DNA from: Microcoleus vaginatus PCC 9802
Lineage (GTDB): Bacteria; Cyanobacteriota; Cyanobacteriia; Cyanobacteriales; Microcoleaceae
Direction: 5' to 3'
DNA length: 64,000 nt
NCBI GenBank assembly: GCA_022701275.1
Contig: CP031740.1
Location: forward strand, 4,103,001 to 4,167,000
Part shown: in pieces, positions 18,599-27,082 of the stretch
Layout: every line of letters starts with the position of its first letter
Numbering within the stretch: position 1 is the stretch's first letter
The notes under the pieces: generated by a model
Database searches by the model: none
Seen by the model: only the letters and a program-made list of their open reading frames with translations
What the model was told of the DNA's origin: nothing
Translations under genes and position numbers: made by a program

Positions 18599-20224
18599 AT
18601 GCTGAAACTTTGTCCGAAAGAAACAGCGTCAATGCTAACTAAAGATGCCGTTCGTTTAGATGCTGATATCTACCGCCCCGATGCGGAGGGCGAATTTCCA
18701 GTATTATTAATGCGGCAACCTTACGGAAGGGCGATCGCCTCTACAGTAGTATATTCCCATCCCGCATGGTACGCCAAACACGGCTACATCGTTGTCATCC
18801 AAGACGTGCGGGGACGCGGCACTTCCGAAGGCGAATTTAACCTATTTGTTAGCGAAACACAAGACGGTTTTGATAGCGTCAATTGGGCTGCTAATTTGCC
18901 GGGAAGTAACGGCAAAGTCGGAATGTACGGTTTTTCCTACCAAGGCATGACTCAACTCTACGCGGCGGCTGCTAAACCGAGCGCTTTAATCACAATTTGT
19001 CCGGCAATGGTAGGGTGCAATTTATACGCAGATTGGGCCTATGAAGGCGGCGCGTTTTGTCTGCAATCAAATCTCGGCTGGGCAATTCAGCTAGCGGCAG
19101 AAACCGCTCGCCTAAAAGCCGATATTTCTGCCTATCAAGCCTTTTCTGCCGCTGCGAGAAATCTCCCGCTATACGATACCGTGCCGGCGCGTCCTGAGAT
19201 TATTAAAAATCTGGCACCAGACTCATATTATCACGATTGGTTGGATAATTATCGACCGAGCGAGTATTGGGAAAAGTTATCGCCAAACATCAAAGATTTA
19301 GACTTGCCAATGCTGCACGTTGGCGGTTGGTTTGATACTTATTTGCGGGGAACAATCCATCTTTACAAGGAAATGGCAAGCCGGAGTTCCTGTCCGCAGC
19401 ATTTGATAATTGGCCCTTGGGCGCATTTACCTTGGGGGCGAAAAGTTGGAGAGTTGGATTATGGTTTTGCAGCTTCAAATCCTGTGGATGAGCTGCAAAT
19501 TCGCTGGTTCGATCGCTTCCTCAAAGGAGTTGATACAGGAATATTATACGAGCGGTCGATTTCGCTATTTGAGATGGGGAGGAATGATTGGCGGAAATTT
19601 GATAAATGGCCTAATAATAATCATAAATCTTATTTTTTAGCAAGTAATGGACTTGCCGCGATGAGAGAAGATGCGGGTATTTTAACAGATTGTTGCCCGG
19701 ATGTTTGCACTGAGGATATATTCGTCCATGACCCTTGGCGGCCGGTGCCATGGTCGGGAGGTCACGCTGCATTTCCCGCAGGTTCGATGGAGCGATCGAC
19801 TATTGACTGCCGCACCGATGTTTTAACATACACTTCGGCACCGCTAACAGCAGATTTGCACTTAGCGGGAGATATCATTGTCGAAGTATTTTGTACAGCA
19901 GATGTGCCGACTTTTGATTTGTGTACCATACTTTCTGAGGTAAAAGATAGCGGCAGCGTCTACAATTTTACTCAAGGTTACGTCCGGGTGAATTCAGGTG
20001 AAACGCCTGTAAGAATTGTGCTGCAAGCAACTTGTATGCAAATTGCCAAAGGTAATGCGTTGCGTCTGAGTTTGAGTGCGGCTTGTTTTCCCGCTTATGA
20101 CGTGAATCCGGGAACGGGTGCGCCTCCCGGTGAAGCGCGGGCGATCGATGCTAAAATTATCACGCTGACAGTAAGTTGTGGCGGGAATTGTCCCTCTCAA
20201 ATTTGGCTGCCAATTGTCGATTAA
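18599..20224 (+). CDS. CocE/NonD-family hydrolase (X-Pro dipeptidyl-peptidase-like)
   Basis: A 541-residue serine hydrolase of the S15/CocE superfamily: an alpha/beta hydrolase domain followed by a jelly-roll domain (about 390-541). Catalytic residues are Ser in MYGFSYQGM, Asp in GGWFDTYLRG and His in GPWAHLPWG, with the RGRGTSEGEF loop typical of cocaine esterase and acylase relatives. No signal peptide is seen, so it acts in the cytoplasm. Relatives cleave esters or N-acyl/amide bonds. Its position after the cysteine hydrolase and cupin hints at degradation of an amide or ester metabolite, which is not provable from sequence. Confidence 0.9.
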   Translation: MLKLCPKETASMLTKDAVRLDADIYRPDAEGEFPVLLMRQPYGRAIASTVVYSHPAWYAKHGYIVVIQDVRGRGTSEGEFNLFVSETQDGFDSVNWAANLPGSNGKVGMYGFSYQGMTQLYAAAAKPSALITICPAMVGCNLYADWAYEGGAFCLQSNLGWAIQLAAETARLKADISAYQAFSAAARNLPLYDTVPARPEIIKNLAPDSYYHDWLDNYRPSEYWEKLSPNIKDLDLPMLHVGGWFDTYLRGTIHLYKEMASRSSCPQHLIIGPWAHLPWGRKVGELDYGFAASNPVDELQIRWFDRFLKGVDTGILYERSISLFEMGRNDWRKFDKWPNNNHKSYFLASNGLAAMREDAGILTDCCPDVCTEDIFVHDPWRPVPWSGGHAAFPAGSMERSTIDCRTDVLTYTSAPLTADLHLAGDIIVEVFCTADVPTFDLCTILSEVKDSGSVYNFTQGYVRVNSGETPVRIVLQATCMQIAKGNALRLSLSAACFPAYDVNPGTGAPPGEARAIDAKIITLTVSCGGNCPSQIWLPIVD

Positions 20225-20243
20225 ACCTAAAACCTATCTAACT

Positions 20244-20603
20244 ATGAGCATTATTTTTCACATCACCCGCAGCCAACAGTGGGAACAAGCAAAACAAGTT
20301 CAATCCTATCGCGGAGATACGCTAGATACTGAAGGATTTATCCACTGTTCGACTCTGCCACAAGTTCTTAAATCTGCTAATAAATTTTTTGTGGGACAAA
20401 CAGGATTGCTGCTGCTTTGGATTGACTCGGAAAAAGTAGAATCTGAAATTAAGTATGAATTGGCTGCGGGTGAAAATTACCCGCACATTTACGGGCCGCT
20501 GAATGTTGATGCTGTGTTGAAAGTTGTTGAGTTTGAACCGGGTGCAGATGGCAAGTTTGAATTACCAGAAGAATTAAGAGCAAGTATCAATGAACAGGTT
20601 TAG
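20244..20603 (+). CDS. DUF952 domain protein
   Basis: A 119-residue protein covering a complete DUF952 domain: IIFHITRSQQWEQA at the start, the conserved DTEGFIHCSTLPQV, LLLLWIDSEKVESEIKYE, and NYPHIYGPLNVDAVLKV. The ATG at 20244 is chosen because an upstream in-frame start would overlap the preceding gene by 47 bases and add unrelated residues. The function of the family is unknown. It lies 19 bases after the CocE-like gene and 6 bases before the restriction enzyme gene. Confidence 0.88.
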   Translation: MSIIFHITRSQQWEQAKQVQSYRGDTLDTEGFIHCSTLPQVLKSANKFFVGQTGLLLLWIDSEKVESEIKYELAAGENYPHIYGPLNVDAVLKVVEFEPGADGKFELPEELRASINEQV

Positions 20604-20609
20604 TACGCT

Positions 20610-21203
20610 GTGAAGATAGTTCAAGAAGTATCACTTATTAGTCGCGGTAGCTTTGAGGAGTCAGAAGAATGGGGAGTTATTAAAAATGAAATACGGATTG
20701 CTATTGACGCGATCGCCTGGCCTGTAGGTGCATCAAACTTTACGATCAATCCAACCAGGCACGGAAACGGTGTTAAACCTATCAAAAATGCTTGTATGGC
20801 TGCTCTTCATGACAATTTTGGATGGCAGCTTGAAACTAAAATCAGATTTGCAACTAGAGCGCCTGGACGAGTAGATGCTACCAAAATCTTAGACAATCAT
20901 TTATTTGCATTTGAATGGGAAACAGGAAATATCTCATCAAGTCACCGTGCTGTTAATAAACTGGTTCTCGGTATTTTACGAGGGATTTTTTTGGGGACGG
21001 CATTAGTTCTGCCCAGCCGCCAACTGTACCCTTATTTGACTGATAGAATTGGCAATTATGAGGAGCTAGAGCCTTACTTTGATGTCTGGCGTGCTGTTAA
21101 CATACAAGAAGGTTTTTTAGCCATATTTGTTATTGAACATGATGCCCTGGATAGCAGCGTACCTACAATTACTAAAGGCACAGATGGCCGCGCTTTAATA
21201 TAA
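20610..21203 (+). CDS. type II restriction endonuclease, BamHI family
   Basis: A 197-residue protein starting with GTG. It matches my knowledge of R.BamHI across the core: FTINPTRHGNGVKPIK, VDATK, FEWETGNISSSHRAVNKL and YLTDRIGNYEELEPYF align with the BamHI segments around D94, E111/E113 and D154/R155. Predicted catalytic residues are D89, E102 and E104. The DNA-reading residues N107, R113, D145 and R146 keep the same offsets from E104 as N116, R122, D154 and R155 have from E113 in BamHI. Specificity for GGATCC or a close relative is inferred. A convergent DNA methyltransferase gene ends 11 bases away, completing the R-M system. Confidence 0.88.
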   Translation: MKIVQEVSLISRGSFEESEEWGVIKNEIRIAIDAIAWPVGASNFTINPTRHGNGVKPIKNACMAALHDNFGWQLETKIRFATRAPGRVDATKILDNHLFAFEWETGNISSSHRAVNKLVLGILRGIFLGTALVLPSRQLYPYLTDRIGNYEELEPYFDVWRAVNIQEGFLAIFVIEHDALDSSVPTITKGTDGRALI

Positions 21204-21214
21204 AATGTTAGTTG

Positions 21215-22195
21215 TCAAGAAAACAATTCTAGTTGGATTGACTCGTTTTGTTTAACTTTATTTTTGGTCTTTCCCCTGGCTGATTCCCAGTTTTCAACTT
21301 TTCCATTTGCCAAGTCTTGTAACCGCTTCACTGCTGGTTCTATATCGCCGATTTCTGTACCCAGCCAATACCTACCTAACTTCTCTGCTGCATAAAATGT
21401 AGTGCCCGAACCTCCAAAAGGATCGATTACAACTTGTCCCGGATTCGATGCCATAGCAATGATACGTTCCAGCATGATAGGAGCTAATTCGTTGGCTCCC
21501 CTTTTCTTGTGCTGCCGGTGTCTTACTGGCGGAATATCGGTCCACATTTCCTCAATTAAAGTCCACAGATTTTCTTCTCGAATATCTTCTGAAGCATTTT
21601 CCCAGACATCTTCGGGAGCATCCCAAACATCCATTAAGTTAATACCTTGAGGATTTAATTTTTTGCGGTGTCCCCCGTAATCTTTAATCTCTCCTCCGCA
21701 ATGCCGGCAGACTTGAATCGGGGTATAAACTTTATTGAAAACTGCTGGTTCGCCTTTTGTGTAGTAAAGCAATCCGTAGTGTGCAGGAGACATTTTCTTG
21801 CCGCGAGGAAAGGCTTTAGGCATTCTACAAGCTATCCAGTGACGAAAGTTCATTCCCTCTTGGTTTAAATATGCACCGTACTCAATGCACCATTTAGGTA
21901 AGTTGAAAATAAATAGACTTCCGCCCGGTTTAAGCACTCGAATACTTTCTTTAAGCCACTGTTTGGACCAAGCAAGATAATCGCTGGAATTCAGCAGATC
22001 GCTCGTACCGTTACCGTAATCTTTGCCGAGATTAAAGGGCGGATCAGCAAAGACAATATCTGCACAGTAATCAGGGATAGCACCTAAAAACTTGAGACAG
22101 TCTTCTTGGTAGAGAATGCCGTATTTGCTTTGATAAACCTCTCGCAATCCCCGTTCGGCGGAAATCACAGGTGATATCAGACTCATAGGTTCCAT
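21215..22195 (-). CDS. DNA methyltransferase, beta class (probable N6-adenine), of the R-M pair
   Basis: A 326-residue enzyme that should protect host DNA against the neighbouring nuclease. Motif IV is D51-P-P-F54 in VFADPPFNLGKDYG near the N-terminus, and the SAM-binding motif I region DPFGGSGTTFYAAEKLG is near the C-terminus, so the order is that of beta-class methyltransferases. DPPF usually marks N6-adenine rather than N4-cytosine (SPPY) enzymes. A CRHCGG segment about two thirds before the end may help hold a zinc or belong to the target recognition region. The C-terminal tail after residue 300 is Lys/Asn-rich. ATG at codon 1 or 4 is possible. Confidence 0.92.
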   Translation of the reverse strand: MEPMSLISPVISAERGLREVYQSKYGILYQEDCLKFLGAIPDYCADIVFADPPFNLGKDYGNGTSDLLNSSDYLAWSKQWLKESIRVLKPGGSLFIFNLPKWCIEYGAYLNQEGMNFRHWIACRMPKAFPRGKKMSPAHYGLLYYTKGEPAVFNKVYTPIQVCRHCGGEIKDYGGHRKKLNPQGINLMDVWDAPEDVWENASEDIREENLWTLIEEMWTDIPPVRHRQHKKRGANELAPIMLERIIAMASNPGQVVIDPFGGSGTTFYAAEKLGRYWLGTEIGDIEPAVKRLQDLANGKVENWESARGKTKNKVKQNESIQLELFS

Positions 22196-22299
22196 TTAAT
22201 AATTTTTATTTAATAAGCATCACTTCAATAATAGTAATTGTAGCGACGATTGTCAAGAGATTATTGGAGGGATCGCACTGTTGCGATAGTTGCAAAATA

Positions 22300-23553
22300 T
22301 TAATGAACATCAACCAACTCTGCCGCCAATTTCAGCGCATCTTCGCGAGTCGCAATTCTACCCTCCACCCGCGCTAATTGAATCTCCATTAAAAATTGAC
22401 CGATGCGCGGACTTCTGGGCAATTTCAAATATTCCATTAAATCATTGCCGCTAACTAATTGTGTGGGATGAGCAATAATATCATCAGCATCCAGATAGCG
22501 ATTAATTAACAGTGAAATATCCTCAACCGCAACTCCCGCCGCCACCGCCAAAACCGTTAAAACGGGAAATACTATTCCCACATCCCGAAACAAAAAATAC
22601 TGTTCTCGCAAAGACATTTCCGCGATAGGTTTTGCTTGCAACTTCGGCAAGTAATTCAAAAGCCCGATCGCACTTTTAATCTCCGCATTGCTGTACTTCA
22701 ACCGCAGCAACTGGGCTTCAGCAATTGTGGGGTCAGAATCTGCCAAAATAGCCAGCTTCGCGACAGCCAATAAAGGCGTTTTAATTGTATCTCTAATCTG
22801 ACGCCCGAATTCCTTCCCTAATTCCGGGTAAATTGCCGCTAATTTGTCAGCAGATGCGTCAATTTTTGTCAAAATATCGAAACGGTCGATCGCACTTTCA
22901 AACCAAATCGAAAACAAACCGTCTTCGCAACCGCGACAAATCCAAGGAACACCGTTAGGATTGCTCAACAAATAACCCAATTCCGTCCGCACCCGTTCCA
23001 CCGCTACCCGACTCAACAGCGGCGCTAATTCCCGAATCGCAGATTGAGTTTCAGGTTCGATCGCAAAACCCAACTGCGCTGCTTGGCGGTAAGCTCTTAA
23101 TAACCTCAGCGGATCGTCCTCCAAATTTGACCGCGAAATCATCCGCAGCACACCCAACCGCAAATCAGTTTGACCGTCCAAAGGATCGATGATTTCTCCT
23201 GTAAAAGGATTGTAGGCGATCGCATTTATCCGAAAATCCCGGCGCAGCAAATCCCCCTCCAGACTCCCCCCTTCCGCTTGCGCCAAATCCACCGTACCGC
23301 CCGCAAACACCACCCGCGCAATTTGGCGTTCCGCATCCAACAAGACAAATCCACCTTGCGTGCGATCGGCAATTTTTCGAGCAGTCTTCACCGCCCGTGT
23401 TAGCATGACAAAATCCAAATCAAAATAGTGCGATCGCCTCCCCAGCAGCGCATCCCGTACCGCACCGCCCACCAGATAAGCAGGCGGTGTCAGCAGTTTC
23501 AAATCAAACGGCCAAGTATTAGGAGATAATGAAGAGGGCAAATTAATCGGCAT
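22300..23553 (-). CDS. CCA tRNA nucleotidyltransferase / poly(A) polymerase family
   Basis: A 417-residue class II nucleotidyltransferase that adds CCA, or part of it, to tRNA 3' ends. The head domain has YLVGGAVRDALLG, the catalytic carboxylates in YFDLDFVM, and the RRDFRINAIAYNP block. It is followed by the neck segment DPLRLLRAYRQAAQLGF, which selects nucleotides, and a helical body and tail. In some bacteria CC- and A-addition are split between two such enzymes; the sequence alone does not tell which type this is. It stands alone on the minus strand, divergent from ycf34. Confidence 0.93.
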   Translation of the reverse strand: MPINLPSSLSPNTWPFDLKLLTPPAYLVGGAVRDALLGRRSHYFDLDFVMLTRAVKTARKIADRTQGGFVLLDAERQIARVVFAGGTVDLAQAEGGSLEGDLLRRDFRINAIAYNPFTGEIIDPLDGQTDLRLGVLRMISRSNLEDDPLRLLRAYRQAAQLGFAIEPETQSAIRELAPLLSRVAVERVRTELGYLLSNPNGVPWICRGCEDGLFSIWFESAIDRFDILTKIDASADKLAAIYPELGKEFGRQIRDTIKTPLLAVAKLAILADSDPTIAEAQLLRLKYSNAEIKSAIGLLNYLPKLQAKPIAEMSLREQYFLFRDVGIVFPVLTVLAVAAGVAVEDISLLINRYLDADDIIAHPTQLVSGNDLMEYLKLPRSPRIGQFLMEIQLARVEGRIATREDALKLAAELVDVH

Positions 23554-23660
23554 TGCAACAAAAATCTACAAACTTACAAACAATTAAACTCTTGCTACGC
23601 TAGATTAACAGAAAGCTCAAATTTCACCAATCTTTTTGAAATGCACAGAGGATATCAAGA

Positions 23661-23909
23661 ATGTGTATTTGTATTAACTGCCACTATGTAGACCGCTGCT
23701 TCACCTACCACGCCGTAGAAGAACAGCACGAACAGCTTCACCTCACCGAAACACCCGATTTCGACCCCGTAGAACCCACCATCAACGTCAACATCCGTCC
23801 CCGCCAAGACGAAATTGAAATGGAATGGGATGTAGTCGGGTGTCAGAGTTTCAAGCAAGAGACCGGCAAATGGGCAAAATTGCGGCCAGGCGAACTCGTC
23901 CCGACTTAA
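23661..23909 (+). CDS. ycf34: Ycf34 family protein
   Basis: An 82-residue protein starting MCICINCHYVDRC, the Cys-rich N-terminus of Ycf34, a protein kept in cyanobacteria and red-algal plastids and reported to bind an iron-sulfur cluster. Cysteines at positions 2, 4, 7 and 13 are the likely ligands, with another in VVGCQSF. The acidic middle and the W-D-V-V-G-C block fit the family, and the length is normal. It is followed by a long stretch of tandem repeats before the kinase gene. Confidence 0.92.
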   Translation: MCICINCHYVDRCFTYHAVEEQHEQLHLTETPDFDPVEPTINVNIRPRQDEIEMEWDVVGCQSFKQETGKWAKLRPGELVPT

Positions 23910-24140
23910 GGAAGAAGGAAGAAGGAAGAAGGAAGAGGGAAGAAGGAAGAAGGAAGAACGAAAAAATAAAACGCTCTCATTTTCTTGTTTCTTCTTTTTA
24001 CCCAATTTTCAATTTTCCATTTCCAATATTCAATTTCCAATTTTCAATTACCGATGCCCGATGCCCGATGCCCGATGCCCAATTCCCCATTCCCCATTCC
24101 CAATTAAAAATCTAAAATCTAAAATCTAAAATCTAAAATC
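23908..24140. repeat. stacked heptamer tandem repeats
   Basis: The whole spacer between ycf34 and the kinase gene consists of short tandem repeats. It holds GGAAGAA-type units (23910-23958), AT-rich degenerate units, four GATGCCC units (24053-24080), then AATCCCC/CATTCCC-like units and AAAATCT units (about 24110-24139). All are close to 7 bases, which is the STRR type of filamentous cyanobacteria. Confidence 0.85.
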
Positions 24141-24142
24141 CA

Positions 24143-25855
24143 ATGTGCTATTGCTTAAACCCAACTTGTCAGAATCCGCACAACCCAGGGGATGCAGAAT
24201 TGTGCCAAAGTTGCGGCTCCAAATTGTTGTTGACTATTGACGCAGAAACGCCATCAGCATCTCGCTACCGAACCATAAAGCCGATCGGGCAAGGAGGCTT
24301 TGGCCGAACCTTTCTAGCAGTTGATGAAACCAAACCCCTGATTTTTTCGCAGTGCGTAATCAAGCAATTTTTCCCGCAAAATACGGCAGCCGAAAAAGCC
24401 GCTCAACTATTTCACCAAGAAGCAGCCCAGCTAGAAACCTTGGGCAAACATCCCCAGATTCCCGAATTAATCGCGCATTTTGAACAAGACGGGAGACAGT
24501 ATTTAGTACAAGAATTTATAGACGGCAAAAACCTAGCCAGAGAATTAGAACAAAAAGGAGCCTTCACCGAAAATCAAATTCGGCAAATCCTCAACGATTT
24601 ATTGCCTGTGCTCCACTTCGTCCACAAATCCAAAGTTATTCACCGCGATATCAAACCCGAAAATATCATTCGCCGCCGCCTATCTCCAACTCCTTTACCC
24701 GCCTTAGAAAATTCCTATCAACCCTCTCCTTTCCAAAAAGATATTGTTTTAGTAGACTTTGGTGCAGCTAAGAAAGTAACAGCAAACGGCTTGCAGCCAA
24801 CTGGTACAATCATCGGCAGTGCTGCTTATACAGCCCCAGAACAATTGATGGGTAAAGCAGTTTTTGCCAGCGATATCTACAGTTTGGGCGTTACCTGCAT
24901 TCACTTGCTGACTGAAATTCCTCCCTTCGATTTGTTCGACAGTACAGAGGATTCTTGGGCTTGGCGAAATTATTTGAAGACGGCTGTTAGCGACGATTTC
25001 GGCCGCATCCTCGACACAATGCTTCAAAGTGCCACCAATCGGCGCTACAGCTCAGCATCAGCAGTCATCCGGCACTTGAACCCCAAACCGGTGTATTTAG
25101 ACGCACCGCCTGTGCTAGACGCGCCGGAAACGCCCGCAGAACGGGTGCTTACACCCGCGCCCGGTGTGTCGCTTTTCACTCGCCAAGAGCAAGCCGAAAT
25201 TCAGCAAGCTTTACAAGAGGCGATCGCCCCGTACAATGTTACAATCCAAGTCAGTCAAGCCAAGCAACAGCTCAATATCGTCATCAACAGAACCGAAGAC
25301 AACCCGGTTTACTATCCGCACTTATCTCAAATAATTGCCACCAGACTCACCGATTTGCAGCTAAATAAAGTCGCAGCCGTGAAGCTGTTGGGAAGAGTCA
25401 ACAATTCTCGCCGCCCGGAGTGGAAGCAAGTATTGCAAATCGATCCAAAGATTCAATTGAGAAACAAACTCGTGCGGCTGCAACACAATCAATTAGTCAA
25501 GAAAATCGCCCCTGTTGCTACCCAAGAATTTTGGCTGCCGAAGTTGAAAACTCAGGATTTTTGGATAGATGCGCTAATGTTTGCCTTAGTTTGGTTTATC
25601 TTTGGCTCTCAAATAGTCATTTTTAATTCTTGGTTTGCGTTAATAGTTACGTCGGGTTTTATGACGGTGAAGCATCAAGTTTCCCAACACAAAGAATTTG
25701 CCAATAAAAATTTATTTGCAAGTTTAGTAGTGCTGTTTTTGATGACTGGGGGCATGGGTAATTCAAGGATTTTAAATACGGGAATATTTGGCATTCTTTT
25801 GGGTTGCTTAGTTGTGGCTTTGCCGCTGTTTTTTGTTAAGGAAAATTACCACTAA
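24143..25855 (+). CDS. serine/threonine protein kinase with N-terminal zinc ribbon
   Basis: A 570-residue Hanks-type kinase. An N-terminal four-Cys ribbon (CYCLNPTC to CQSCGSK) precedes the kinase domain (about 42-310), which has the glycine loop IGQGGFGRTF, the catalytic loop VIHRDIKPENII, the metal loop DFGAAKK and the APEQLMG activation segment. A linker and an alpha/beta region (about 345-460) with repeated isoleucine/valine patterns follow, then three or so membrane segments (about 485-565). The zinc ribbon plus Hanks kinase layout is common in cyanobacteria. Two bases separate it from tsaB, so the two are probably co-transcribed. The substrate is unknown. Confidence 0.92.
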   Translation: MCYCLNPTCQNPHNPGDAELCQSCGSKLLLTIDAETPSASRYRTIKPIGQGGFGRTFLAVDETKPLIFSQCVIKQFFPQNTAAEKAAQLFHQEAAQLETLGKHPQIPELIAHFEQDGRQYLVQEFIDGKNLARELEQKGAFTENQIRQILNDLLPVLHFVHKSKVIHRDIKPENIIRRRLSPTPLPALENSYQPSPFQKDIVLVDFGAAKKVTANGLQPTGTIIGSAAYTAPEQLMGKAVFASDIYSLGVTCIHLLTEIPPFDLFDSTEDSWAWRNYLKTAVSDDFGRILDTMLQSATNRRYSSASAVIRHLNPKPVYLDAPPVLDAPETPAERVLTPAPGVSLFTRQEQAEIQQALQEAIAPYNVTIQVSQAKQQLNIVINRTEDNPVYYPHLSQIIATRLTDLQLNKVAAVKLLGRVNNSRRPEWKQVLQIDPKIQLRNKLVRLQHNQLVKKIAPVATQEFWLPKLKTQDFWIDALMFALVWFIFGSQIVIFNSWFALIVTSGFMTVKHQVSQHKEFANKNLFASLVVLFLMTGGMGNSRILNTGIFGILLGCLVVALPLFFVKENYH

Positions 25856-25857
25856 TC

Positions 25858-26517
25858 GTGAATAGCAATCCCCTAGACGGAACATCAGTTAAAAAATACG
25901 GCTTAGCCCTGCACACAGCTAGTCGCGAACTCGGTTTAGCCATCAGCAATTTTGCCGGGGATTCTCGCTGCCAAACTTGGAATTTGGATCGCGATTTAGC
26001 AACTCATTTGCATCAGTATTTAGTCGAGTTTATTCAGCCGCAAACTTGGGCGGATTTGGCTTTTATTGCAGTGGCGAAGGGGCCCGGAGGTTTCACGGGG
26101 ACTCGGATGGGTATGGTGACGGCGCGGACTTTGGCTCAACAGTTGGATATTCCGGTTTTTGCGATTTCAACTTTGGCGGCTGTCGCTTGCAGCAGCAGTA
26201 AAAAATCTATCTCAAATCAGGATATGGCGCTGCAAATGCCTGCACAGCGGGGTCAATTGTTTGGGGCGGTTTATTCAGTTAACAGTAATTCGGGTTTAAC
26301 TGAGTTGTTTACCGATACGGTAATGACTCCTGAATCTTGGCAGGAAAAGTTGGATAATTGGGGGAATTCTTATCAGTTAATAGAAGTTGGTAGCGAGTTG
26401 GGTTGGTCGGTTTCTAGTGTGTTGGAATTGGCTTATTTGGAGTGGCAAATGGGAAGTCGTCCTGATTGGTCGGATGCTTTGCCTTTTTACGGTCAACATC
26501 CGGTTAAGGGACACTGA
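25858..26517 (+). CDS. tsaB: tRNA threonylcarbamoyladenosine biosynthesis protein TsaB
   Basis: TsaB is the pseudo-chaperone partner of TsaD in making t6A37 in ANN-reading tRNAs. The 219-residue protein starts at GTG and has ALHTASRELGLAI, the diagnostic AVAKGPGGFTGTRMGMVTARTLAQ segment, and a short second lobe without a full kinase site, as in other TsaB proteins. The start is set two bases after the kinase stop. Confidence 0.9.
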   Translation: MNSNPLDGTSVKKYGLALHTASRELGLAISNFAGDSRCQTWNLDRDLATHLHQYLVEFIQPQTWADLAFIAVAKGPGGFTGTRMGMVTARTLAQQLDIPVFAISTLAAVACSSSKKSISNQDMALQMPAQRGQLFGAVYSVNSNSGLTELFTDTVMTPESWQEKLDNWGNSYQLIEVGSELGWSVSSVLELAYLEWQMGSRPDWSDALPFYGQHPVKGH

Positions 26518-26669
26518 ATATTGGGAATTGGGAAATTGGTAATTAGGGAATTGGGCATTATTTCGTTTCAGTTAAATCAACTTGTAGAGTGCGTTTTTTT
26601 TCCGACCATGCCCGATGCCCCATGCCCGTAAATGATTTATAAGCAATTAAGCAGACTTGATATCGTTGT

Positions 26670-26933
26670 TTATTTAAGGGCGATACAAACTTCGAGGCAA
26701 AAAGTTAATGTTAGGGGGTCTGGGCTTTCGGTTCGCAATCGATCGATCTCAGCTCGATCGCAGCCGCGAGATTCCATGAAATCGAGCATCCAGTTCGTTA
26801 TTGTAGCGAGATCGATGTATTTTGCTCCGAGACAAACAGGGCAAATTTCTGGGCTGAGGGTACCGGTGCCGCCGCATTCGGGGCAATCCCAGTGGCTGGT
26901 TAGGGGATCGGGGGTAGTTAGGATGTTGTTCAT
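26670..26933 (-). CDS. small zinc-ribbon protein, hypothetical
   Basis: An 87-residue protein with a DnaJ-type zinc-binding half-site: CPECGGTG followed by CPVCLGAKY, then a helical C-terminal half containing MLDFMESRGCDRAEIDRLR. Pairs of CxxC with GxG after them are typical of DnaJ central-domain-like ribbons found in small cyanobacterial proteins. No function is known. It is convergent with tsaB and divergent from the TPR-CHAT gene, whose start is 150 bases away. Confidence 0.7.
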   Translation of the reverse strand: MNNILTTPDPLTSHWDCPECGGTGTLSPEICPVCLGAKYIDLATITNWMLDFMESRGCDRAEIDRLRTESPDPLTLTFCLEVCIALK

Positions 26934-27082
26934 GCTGGGAAAAAGTACGCGCGGCGTAGCGATCCTGCAGGGAATCGCACTACTCGTTCACTCTAGCAAA
27001 AATGCCGATCGCCCTCACCTCTTCCACCTGTACGCTCAGTGGGCTAGTGAGTAAAATTGACAAAAATACAAAAGGGGTGGCT

